In this document: positions 11,401 through 23,040 of the stretch, in pieces | Layout: each line of letters opens with the position of its first letter | Position numbering within the stretch: the first letter of the stretch is position 1 | Source: Achatina immaculata | Lineage: Eukaryota > Mollusca > Gastropoda > Stylommatophora > Achatinidae | Assembly (NCBI GenBank): GCA_009760885.1 | Contig: CM019701.1 | Coordinates: 36,904,697-36,968,696, forward strand | Reading direction: 5' to 3' | DNA length: 64,000 nt | Position numbers and translations under genes: made by a program | The notes under the pieces: generated by a model | Databases searched by the model: none | Seen by the model: only the letters and a program-made list of their open reading frames with translations | Told to the model about the DNA's origin: nothing

Positions 11401-14400
11401 TTACTTACCCCCCCCCCTCCCGGCAGGCCCCCAAAACCAAGCTCTAGCAAATATACCAAACAGTTTTCCTTTCAGGTATACCCATTGACAGTGGATATAT
11501 AGAATCAGAGACACAATGAGGTTGTGTAAAAATACTTGTCAGTGGTTTACTTTCAGCTCTACCAACCTCTGTGGTCGGAGATGTATGGGCGAGTATTGTC
11601 ATGTTCACCTTTCTCGGCTTCGAAAAGATGTCGGCACAAAGTCCTGCATAAAATGTGGAAAGGGTGTTATCAACTACTTACCTTTGTGGCTGGGTTGCGG
11701 ATATTCTGATGAGAAAGGTAAGGACAGATATCAAAACCACAAGTCCTCACGAATGATTTTCTGCAATAGACCCTTCAGAAGAATTTCCTATTAGAGATAT
11801 TTTCCTATTAGGAAAATCCCATAAAGAGTATATCCATTCAACATGGACACCGTGCATGAATTTATCGAGGAGAATTTGGCTAAGATTGGACAGCCTCTGT
11901 CTCCACGAAAACATCGGCCTGCCCCACCTCCTTAAACGAAGAAAAAGAGAAAAAAAGAAAGGCCATTGTGGAGGAATTTGATCTATATCCAATTTCCGAA
12001 ACTTTCCCAACTACTCAGGACTGCCAGGATTAGATTCTTGCTCTATAAGACCTACCCAATGTTGCAGGCAAGCTTGTCTTCAGGCTGACGCTGTCGGGAT
12101 TAGCGAAGTACCTGCTTAGTTGGCAGATGGATTTCCATGAAAGCCACCCTCTCGACACAGACCCAAGTGCTTTCTTGGAGGGTGTGCGTACCCTGGTGCG
12201 TAAGAAGTTCACGGAAGAGATTCTGACTCTGAATAGAGTAAAGTTCCCGCCTGCAGGCCAGCGAGATTAATGAGACACTGGACAATTCTTTCCCAGAAAT
12301 CCAGAAGAGGGTTGAGAAATAGACCCAACGAAGCTCTGGTTGGGTGGTAGATAAATTCAAATTCTGTTCCTGGACATCGCCGGATACCAGTCTACGAGAG
12401 GAGGCTTCTATATATCACTAGAAGCTGAAGTGAAAAGCCAGAAAGCTGTCGTCAAAATGAAAAACGGAGATGATAACTGGCTCTAATGGGCCTTGAAATC
12501 TGCTCAGTTCCCAAAAGCTAAAGACTCAAAATGACCTTCAAAGTACCCAACAGACGACGGCCTGGACTTTGATGCTCGCATACCCGTCTCCCAGGTTGCA
12601 AAAGTCGAAAACCAGAATAACATGGCCATCAGTGTATTTAGCTGGAACAACGGTGTTATTGTACATCACCTCAGTAAGCAGCCCGATACATGCCCATAAT
12701 AAATCTGTTGCTGATGGAGAAGGCGGGCAATTTCACTACACTCGGGTAAATGTCTTGAACAGACTGTCGTATGACTAGTCAAAGAACGGGCACTGCAAAT
12801 ACTTCTGTGAGAGATGTCTCCACGACTACACCAGGAAAGACCTGCTGGAGGCCCACAAGACTGAATTTCGTGGCATGGGCTAAACCGCGGTGAAGGTAGA
12901 TATGCCTGACGAGAGCAACCTGTCCTTCCAGTACTTGCACGAACAACTGTTCTCGCCTTACGTCATCTATGCTGACCTCGAGGCACTGACCACCAAGATC
13001 GAGGGCCCCGAACTCGGCCCCAACCAGAGCAACAACCAGAAGACGTAACACCAAGCCTGCGGATTCTGCTACACAGTTTTTCGCTGCAATGACAAACTAA
13101 AATGCCCATAGTATACCAGGGTCTCAACTCGCCACAGCTTCAGGATGAGAAGCCTAAGATTCAAGGCGGTGCTAGCCAACCCCAAAATCATACAGATGAG
13201 CCGAGTAGACTGGCGGACCTACTACACAGTAACTACCTGCCACGTGTGTCAAAAATATCTGGCAGTACGAGGCGCCGCCCCCAATGAATGGAACCTAATG
13301 TTGAGACTGAACCTCCTAAATAACGGTCATTCCGGTTGTCTTCTACAACATGAGAAGCTATGACTTCCACTTGCTAATGCAGGCCATCTCAAAAGTGGAG
13401 GGTAAAATCTCCTGTATCCCAAATAACACAGAGAAGTACACCTCCTTCTACCTAAGTCAGCTGCGATTCATCTACAACGTCTAGCTTCTGTTCTTCTCCC
13501 TGGACAATCTCGTGAAAACCAACAGGTCCGAGGTCTTCCAGATCACAAGCAAGTATGAACCTCTGAGACGAGAGCTGTTGTTGCGGAAAAAGCATCTACC
13601 CAAATGAGTACATGGACTCTTGGGAGTGGTTTGTTGAGCCTAAACAATATGCAGCAATCTCTCTGACGAGCATATTTCGGAAGATGAATACGCCCATGAA
13701 AAAAATGTCTGGGAGATCGTCTGGTGTCACGATCTAGAGAACTATCATGACCTCCACCTACATACAGATGTGCTCCTCTTGTTGTCTTTGAGACTTTCCG
13801 GAACATATGTATGCGGCACTATAGTCTATATCCTCCCCACTAGTACGCCAGCCTCAACCTCGTTTACAAAAGCAAGCGTAAAGCTCGAGCTTCTTACGGA
13901 CTATGATCAGCATCTCTTCGTCAAGAAGGGAATGCGCGGCAGCATTTCCATGGTCTTAGAAAGATAGGCCAAAGCCACCAACCCACAAGTAGAGCGCTAC
14001 GACCCTTCCAAGTCAAACAGTTACATCCTCTACCTTGGTGGAACAACCTTTACGGCTTGGGCAGGAGCATGCTGGCGACACCTGCGTCCAGCCTAACCAC
14101 CCTGACACCATGAGCCATGACGATATTGAAAAATCTCTGTGCCCGATATAAGAGGTGACTGGGTGAAGCCATGACGAAGACTGGGGCAACCTGTGTTAAT
14201 CTTGTACCGGGCATAGAGCTTTTCAATATCGTCATCGCTCATGGTATGAGGCTGGTCAGGTCTGACATTACTACCAAGGTACTGTCAGGCCAGTTCCCCC
14301 GCTGCTAGTGCAGCTAGCCTCTCTCTCTCTCTCTCTTTCTCCTTTCTCTCTCTCACTCTGTGTGCGTGTGTGTGTGTGTGAGAGAGATATCCCACGTTTG

Positions 14401-17400
14401 ACATGCCATGTCAACAGCCTTAGTTTGCAGTTCCGCTATAGAATCCGGTAGAACCTTGTCGATAATTTCATAACAGTCTATCTTGCAGTAAAAGACATCT
14501 AACTGCATACTAACTATTACCAGCCGCCATCTAAGTCTAATATACTCATGCACCCCCCCCCACTCGAGGTCAAGACGAGGAGGGACTGGGTAAAAATATA
14601 ATATACTTCGCCTAGCACCATGTTATCACCTGATAAGCCGCCACCTGATCAGTCTTTAACAAAAGCTTTGCATGTTAAATCTCTGCAAGCTGCTGACGGA
14701 CCGCGGCGCGTTCTTCCATAGTGGTAAAAGGTAACGGTAAAATTCCTGTTTCCATGCCCTTAAGGCATATTGCGGAATACGGTCTAAGGCTCATATTTTC
14801 CATGACCTTCGGCACATGAAAGTGTGATGTGGTCAGTATCACGCCTGGTCGCTTTATCTTCCCAAATTTCTCTGGGATCCATTTTTAGGGGCTGGGTGAA
14901 CCCTGAGGCTTTTTTTTTGGGGGGGGGGGCGTGTACTAGAGTGGTAATCGCATCATTTTCACGGAGACGACCTTTGAAGGAGTCCCAGTCCTTGCAGTGA
15001 AAGAAAGCAACAACGCGTGTGTGCTCACGCAGCTCCATCAGAACGCAGTTAAATTTCTGAGTGAGGAGCCAGACGCTCTGCTGCACGTACAGGCCAGAGA
15101 AGGCCAGCTCGGTTAACATGTCTTTTTTCTTGGTGAGTACCTTTGTGGCCGATTAGGCGTCATAAATGTACATTGTTGGCTGCCCTTTAAATATTTAGTA
15201 GAACGTCCGCAACTAATGGGGGAAACAGCTCACCCCCAGCTCCGCTGCAATCACCGACGTAAACGTCGGGGTCGTGCCATACCAAGGGGCGAGTGAGATA
15301 TGTGTTGCTGTACCGTACTGTAAAACATATGATCTCTGTTTTCTGGACGACTCCACGGTATGGCCCCTCTAGCAAGTCAAGTACGAAAACTGGTTTTCCC
15401 CAGCCGGTCTGTCCGCACATGATGGCTCACTGTCCGCACAGTGGGGGTCCATCGGGAAGCTAAAAGATCGCGCTGACGAATCTGCCATCCTATATATGAT
15501 AGATGATAGATGCTGCTGGGCATCTATGATTACACATAAGTATAAATTCAACACACTGGTGGTGTCTGCTTACTTGGTAACCTGAATGGTCACACCTTCG
15601 CTGGCGTTCTCCACGCGTCCCCCTTTGCCGAGGAGTTGGTCATCGTTCTTCTCCAATTCTCCTTTGGTCTGCCCTTACTTCTGTTCCCCTGAGGTGTCCA
15701 TCTTAGAGCTGCTTTAGTAGTGAGTTGTCAGTCATCCAGAGCACAACCATCGCCAGCGTTTTTCCTTAATAATTGCTGTCAATGGCTTCATCTGCATTTC
15801 TGCAAACAAGATATTATTTCTTACGATGTTTGGCTAAAATATTCTTCACCACATCTATAGAAAGCAAGATGAATTCTTTCCATACGAAATGTTTACGTAG
15901 AATGTGAAGAACATTTTAGCCCTTTTACAGTTTAAGCGGTTATCAATTTTAAAGAGGACACAGAGCATTTCAGAAAGCATCAGCAGGATCCAGTATTTAT
16001 CTAGAGATTATCCTTGGAGAGACTGCTATTGATTGAGTCCAAGTGTTCCGTGGTCTCTCGCGTGGAGTCCCACACTTCCTAAACTCTGGTTGCTCTGGTT
16101 AGTGCTAACCATGACGGAACATTCACTTTTAGAGCGACCGTCCCTGAGGTCAAAAAGAAGGTTGGCATGTATCCGTCTGGATGAGGTAATAGTGGGACTC
16201 ACGAATAACTATGCTCTACTTGAGAGAACCACAGACCTCCCTCCAGCAAAAGACCAACAGGCGAAAAATACGAAAGAACTATCACTGCCTTGTCATTTTT
16301 ACCCGAGGCGTGAATACAGGCGTTGTGTTGTTGGCTTCCGTTTGGAGACGACTGGAATAGCATTGATAAGCTACCAGGGTGGACGCTATTGTACTGTCTA
16401 CACTTGAGTCTGGGGCTTCTATTGTTGACGATATGCGTGGCACAGTTACCCGCAAGTGTTCCACTAAAGCGACAAAGCATGCAGCTGTGATACAGGTGGC
16501 TAGAACCAAACTAAACAAGGTCCACCAACATGAATCCAAGGCGATGATTAATTCCCAAATCCTCGGCTGAGAAATTTGATCTTAGAACGTTATCGAACCA
16601 TGAAGAAGAAATCCCAACTAGGGCGCGTGGGATTAGACGACAAGATTTTTTTTAAAAATGGCTAGAACATGGTCGAGATGAAGCCCACGCTGAATTTGAC
16701 ACATTGATGATAGCTTTAAAATCTCACTGAATTGTGTTTGTGGTGATGATGATGGTCAATGATGTCACGATGTAACGTCAGCAGCCCCTCTTCCTTAATA
16801 GCTCTATATTTCGAGAACCATTGTTTCAACAAACAAACAAACACCCCCCCCCCCAAAAAAAAAAATCATTACACGGCGTGAGTATGTAGGACAAGAGGTT
16901 TGAAAACCGCTGCGTAGTTCTCGCCAAAAAAAACAAAAAAACTCTCAAAATTCGTGCTAGCCAGATTTTTTTTCCATGGCGGGGATCCAGTACTGCAGGC
17001 GCGATTAAGATGTGCAAGTGGGAAATTAGTCAGGATGTTTTTTTTAGGATGGGTTGTAATAAAATATATAGATATTTGAGAAAAGAAAAATAATTTACTC
17101 GACACACGCTTGAAACTGTATCACACACATGACAAATTTGTCACAAGAAGAAACATTTCAGCCGGTGAATGTTGCTAGTTGCCCGCTCTAACGTGTTGGG
17201 GTTATAGCTGTACTTTGGTTCAGTTTTTGCTCACGTATGACTGTAGAACATGAACGTATGACTCTAGAACATGAACGTATGACTGTAGAACATGAACGTG
17301 TGACTGTAGAACATGAACGTATGACTGTAGAACATGAACGTATGACTGTAGAACATGAAAGTATGACTGTAGAACATGAACGTATGACTGCAGAACATGA

Positions 17401-20400
17401 ACGTGTGACTGCAGAACATGAACGTGTAACTGTAGAACATGAACGTGTGACTGTAGAACATGAACGTATGACTGTAGAACATGAACGTATGACTGCAGAA
17501 CATGAACGTGTGACTGCAGAACATGAACGTGTAACTGTAGAACATGAGCGTATGACTGCAGAACATGAACGTATGACTGTAGAGCATGAACGTATGACTG
17601 CGGAACATGAACGTCTGACATCGTGGGTTGAGGCCTATTTTATTGACGGTGCTTCGCAATATTGGTAAATTGGTCCAGAACTTTAGCAGAGGTTAGTTGG
17701 GAGCCCCATGGGGAGAAAGGTCTGAGTGGCGAAGTGGTTAGTGCACTGGTCTCTCATGGCGAAGGTCGGGGGTTCGAATCCGGCCGGAGGCGCCCCAGTC
17801 ACCCAGCTGTAGAAATGGGTACCTGACTTCTTCTGGAGTTGGGGAAGGAAAGGCGGCCAGGCGTGATACTGACCATATCACTCTCTAGTGTGCTGACAGG
17901 TCAAGGAAAATATGGGCACTAACACCATATCCCTATGTGCCTCTAAGGCATGACAGGATTACCTTTACCTTTACCTTTTTTTATATGTGGGTGCGCCAGA
18001 ACAGGTATTCTGTATTTTACATCCTTCCCGTGCCGTTAAACGTCACACAGGGCTCGCATGATAGTTCAACAAGCTTTCCTGTTTTTTTTTTGGCGAACTT
18101 TTCAACTTCATCAAGGGATTGTATGCCTACTAAATAGGCCTCTCTTAACAACGTCCTCTTCAGAGTTTCACGCGATCGACCATTTTTCTTTCGGCCTGTG
18201 CGTTTCATTTCATAGCTTGTTTTGGGATTCTCTGACTGTTCCTTCTTATTACGTGACCGACAAATGTCCATCTACTTTTTCTTATCACCCATCAGACAGA
18301 CTGTTGTTTCTCACTTGCCTTATCTCTGCGTTGTTCTTGAATTCAGTCCACTTTATACTGAATATTTTCTTTAGGCATTTGTTTTCAAAAGAGTCTAATC
18401 TGTTGTCTATTTCTTTATTTGTTTTTCAGCTTTCGCGTGCATAAATGAAGGTGGATATTAAATAATCTTAACTTGGTTTTTGTGCTTATAACTTTTGAAT
18501 GCCATATGTTCCCAAGATTCTTGAAGATCAATGCTGCTTTTGCACTTCTAACTTCTTTTCTGGTGTTACCATCCTGGTCTATGTAACTGCTAAGGTATGC
18601 AAATTGGTGTACTTCTTCAACAGCTGTTCCATTTACGTATATTCTTCCTCCTTGATTAATGAGAAGTTTCATTATTTTTTTTTTCTTGTTAATTTCAAGT
18701 CCTGTTTTGGTAGCCTTTTGCTGTCTTCACAGACAGGGTATCTATTTTTTTCTTGCATCGAATTTGCATTGTCACTGGTAAGTTATGTCATCTGCAAAAT
18801 CAAGATCTTCATCCTTGTTTCACGCCTGTTTCAATCTGGAACCGCTTGCTCATTTCTTTTCCTGTGTTCACTACACACACACATCCGTTAATGATGTTGA
18901 CAGTTTTAGATGGTATTCCATATAGTCCTAAAATACTCCATAATGAATCTCTGTGTAGACTATCAAATGCCTTTTTTAAAGCCTATGAAATTCAGGATTA
19001 ATGATTTTTCCTTTTCTATATGTTCTTCAAGTATTTTTCTTAGAGTAAAGATCTGGTCGAGACAGTTTCTCCCTTTTCGAAATCCTGCTTGTTCTTCTGT
19101 CATTGCAGTATCCACTATATATTTAAGTCTATTCGTATTCGGAATGACTTTGCAAAATACTTTTGACACAACTGATAGTATGGTTACTCCTCTCTAACTA
19201 TTGCAGTCGCTAAGGTTGCCTTTTGGGGGCGGGGGGGGGGGGGGTATTTTAACAGTGATTCATTTTTTTTCCATTTATAAATGACCTTTTCTTCTTTCCA
19301 AACTTTATTAAACATTCTTTGTAGTTGTCTCATGTTGTCACTGTTAATAGTTTTTAACTGTTGTTAAAACGGCTGTTATTTCATCTTCACTTGCAGCTTT
19401 GTTGTTAGCCATTTAGTTGTGGGGTTGGTAAATTGGTTTCAAAGTTTATCAGTTCTTTTTGCTGTGGTCAACTGAGTATTTCTTGAAAGTGATCGGCCCC
19501 TCTTTACTTTGTGTCTTTTCTTTATGTTAATAGGGTTCCAGATTTGCTAAATGTGGTCTTTCTGTGGATGTAGTAGTAATAGTACCTGTTAGCCTCTTTT
19601 GTATGTTATATAGAGTTTTGCTGCTGTCTCTGTTTCTTTTGTCCATGTATTCTCTTTTATCTCTACTAGCAGAACTTTTTACGTTATTGTCTTCCTTGTA
19701 TGTTGCTTTTGCCAAATCTTTTCCAAGATCTATCTTTACATCCAACATTGAGAATAGTGCTAAAATAATCTCTGTGAAAATAATAAAAAATTATTAATAA
19801 TAATGAAAGTATTGACACCGGCATTCTAAATGTGTCTGCTCATAAGTTTTTTCTTGAGTTATCATTCATTTATTCTGTTTCTCCTTTGAACCCGTAACTT
19901 TTGTGCCCACAGAAAATAGAACATTAGAAAGAAAAAAAAACCTTTTTCTTTCCCAAAATTGACGAAATAAGAGGAGGAGATCATGAAACGTATGCAATGG
20001 CGATGAATGAATATCGTTGATGAAGCTTACATGTTACCATCCCAAAAGCTATTCCTCCGGCTTCAGTGGAACCATATCCAACAAGAACCTGTTCAGCGAC
20101 TGTTAACATGCCTGGCAAGTGTGACTGTAAATGTAAAACATACACGGAGCTAATTTCAGGGTTTTCCCCCTTCGTTTGGGACAGAAAACACAGGAAAACG
20201 TCTGCTCAACAATATAATTGAAGAAGATCAGAAGTAATAAATGATAGCAGCAGAGACAAAACAGCGATAATAAGATAATGATGACTTCCAGAAAAAAAAC
20301 TGCACAATATGAAAATAATAACTACTGGAGATATTCTGGCACATGAAAAGTGACAAAAGGATGAAGGATGAAAATAAGTTCTGTCACATGAAGAACGGTT

Positions 20401-23009
20401 TGAGATAATCCGTCTCGTAAAGTATGACGGCTGAGAATATTTCACATGGTGGATAACTTTGTAGAATCTATGGAGTGAAAGTTAACATAAGAGAATCTAT
20501 CACAAAATAGACATGGCGAGAGAGTCCTTCACGTGCATGGTGACATGAAAGCATCCCTCATACGAACGATGGCATGAAAGAATATGTCACAGAACAGATG
20601 ACATAAGAGAATCAGTCATACGAACGGTGGCACAAGAGAATCTGTCATGTGACAGACGGCATGAGAAAATGTGGTGTATGAATAGCAGCTTCATGATGGA
20701 ATCTGTCAGACATAGGGTGAAATGAAAGAATATGTTATATTAGGACTGTATAAGAGAATATGTCATATGAAAGCTTGTATAAGAAAATCTGTCATACGAA
20801 TGCCGGAATTCCGGCATGAGAGCACCAGACATATATGAAGAGTTGCATGAAATAATTTATTATACAAAGGATAAGAAAATCTGTCATATGATAAAGGATG
20901 ACATGAGGGATGTGAGAATTGTCCATATTAAAACTACATGAGATACTCTGTAATATGAAGGATTTAATATGCTATGTGGCGCAGGCTGATACGTAAAATC
21001 CGTCACATAAAATTAGCTTCACATACAGGTAACTAGATTCATGTTTAGATTGCCAGTCTATGTATGGAATTAGCTAAAAAAACACACGTCGATATGATAT
21101 AACAGATAATGAAAATCGAAATAATACTATATATACACATCTTTGAATGTAAATGCTATAGAAGAGTTCTCCAAATATCGTGGACACAAAAAAGAACAAA
21201 TATATCTATACTGCAAGAGCTTAATATTGAAGAAGGCTGGCTAGTAAAGAGGATTAAAGAGAGAAAACTTAAATATTTTGGCCACATTAAACGTCATGAT
21301 AATTTAGAGAAGACCGTATTGGAAGGATACATAATGGGAAAAAGAAAGAGAGGAAGACCAAAACGAAGATGGCTGCAAGACATCGTTGATGATCTGGAAA
21401 TGGATGCAGCAGCAGCAGGCCATCTTGCTCACAACCGAGAGGCCTACAGGAGTGCTGTTTGGGAGGCAAAGTTCCGCAAGGGACATGCAAAGGAATGATG
21501 ATGATGATACACATCTTGTCACATCTGTCACAGACACACACACACACACAGACACACTTTTCTACTTCTGTCTGCAGTCGATCAACATTAGATGAGCAAA
21601 CAAAAAGAACTTACCTTTTTGAAAGGCTGACCGCCAGTTCCCAGAGTTTTAACTTTATAATCTGTACTACCAGTGCTTGTGACGTGTTTGAGGAGACTCT
21701 CAAAGTCCAAAGGAAGGATGATGGCCATCGTACATCGCTCTCTACGAATCGCGTTCCACACATAATCTCCTCTCTTTCCTCCACCATCGAACAAATCAAG
21801 TAAGACACGTTTATCACCGTCGAGGTATGTTCCGAAAGGAAACCCGCCAACCCAGCCTGAATACGATATGAAAAGATGCAGCTTAAAAATCACAGCTTTT
21901 TTTAACTGTGTTATGTATAATAACCAATGCACATTTATATTAACAGTGTAATAAAGGAACATATGTGTAAAATATATTTATTGCATAATATTACTGTGTT
22001 TATAAGTAACTTACCAAAAAGACGATCATTGTATAAAACCAATTCCTCTGTTGGTTTGAAATCTTTGTAGCTATCGATAATTATGCAACCCCACATATCA
22101 ATAACCTCAGCGTGTGTCCTTGGGACAAGCTTGGAGTAACCTGTACTTCCTGAAGTAGTGAAAACATACAAAATGTCGTCTGGGCTGATTGTAGAGTCCA
22201 CGAAAACTTCTTCCTTGCTACTCCTCAGATCTTCTAGAAGTGGCCTTCGTGATCTGAATTTCGGAAAACATGGAGGTGTTTGGTTATATAATTATTTACA
22301 AATTAAAAGTGTTCTAAATACCGAAAAGATAAGCAAGTGTTTCTCTAACTGCATATGCTAAACAATTAATGTGTTAATAAAAACATAAAACAATGAACTG
22401 AATTCGCATTTCAGGTAATAAAAAATAATTGTCTTATAAGACAGAAGTGAGAAGGTTGATCAACTGCACTTATTTACTTCAGCCAGGCGAGATACTGACC
22501 ATATCATCCTCTAGTGTGCTGACAGGTCAAGGAAAATATGGGCACTAACACCATATCCCTATGTGCCTCTAAGGCATGATAGGGTTACCTTTACTTTTTT
22601 ACTACTTATTTACTTAAACACTTATTTACTTAAACACTTATTTACTTAAACACTTATTTACTTAAACACTTATTTACTTAAACACTTATTTACTTAAACA
22701 CTTATTTACTTAAACACTTATTTACTTAAATACTTATTTACTTAAACACTTATTTACTTAAACACTTATTTACTTAAACACTTATTTACTTAAACACTTA
22801 TTTACTTAAACACTTATTTACTTAAACACTTATTTACTTAAACACTTATTTACTTAAACACTTATTTACTTAAATTTACTTATTCCTCATGTACCTTTCA
22901 GTATGTGGTTTACGAAGGGACTTTAAAAAAAAAAAGTCTTTGCGGTTTCCTTCTTGCAGAGGGCATTTAAGGTGTTAATTATTTCCTTCATCTACCTCCT
23001 GCATGGACA

Positions 23010-23040
<31 letters not shown>

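Larger units (their letters stand above)
11500..15560. mobile_element. Degenerate Polinton/Maverick (adintovirus-like) relic
   Basis: A plus-strand family B DNA polymerase relic (12650-14095) and a minus-strand FtsK/HerA-type packaging ATPase relic (15420-14784) lie 0.7 kb apart. This combination is characteristic of Polintons and related adintoviruses. GC is well above the flanking intron. Many stops and shifts break every long frame. No integrase, protease, capsid gene or terminal repeat was recognised, so it is a fragment; the boundaries are approximate. Confidence 0.8.
11219..20030 (-). other. Intron 5 of paralogue 1, 8.8 kb
   Basis: The same intron in paralogue 2 is only 386 bp (54260-54645). 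The ends of both align (11219-11330 and 19780-20030 here), so about 8.4 kb is extra. It contains a Polinton relic, an RTE-A fragment, an unassigned GC-rich piece, a 21-bp VNTR, a SINE and an RTE-C relic. Confidence 0.85.
20125..21614 (-). other. Intron 4 of paralogue 1
   Basis: It holds the 30-bp periodic repeat (20440-20970) and an RTE-B fragment (21144-21506). Paralogue 2 has the same periodic repeat in its intron 4, interrupted by RTE-D and followed by RTE-A. Confidence 0.75.

Noticed and set aside
16033..16539. A membrane protein gene on either strand
   Set aside because: Opposing frames of similar size, no recognised domain and no homologous exon; left as an unassigned segment.
17220..17668. 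Long open frames (131-143 codons) across the 21-bp repeat on both strands as repeat-protein genes
   Set aside because: The unit is a multiple of three without stops, so frames are open by construction; no splice or start support.
17719..17795. Functional tRNA gene
   Set aside because: A and B boxes are present, but a long conserved body and TTACCT tail follow and other copies exist: it is a SINE.
21287..21555. Minus-strand Cys/Leu-rich frames (also at 26112, 34654, 49849 and 60833 in corresponding orientation)
   Set aside because: They are the antisense of the RTE-B C-terminal coding sequence and recur with each copy.
22604..22874. Regular short repeats as a CRISPR array
   Set aside because: No spacers: units are directly adjacent, and the DNA is eukaryotic.
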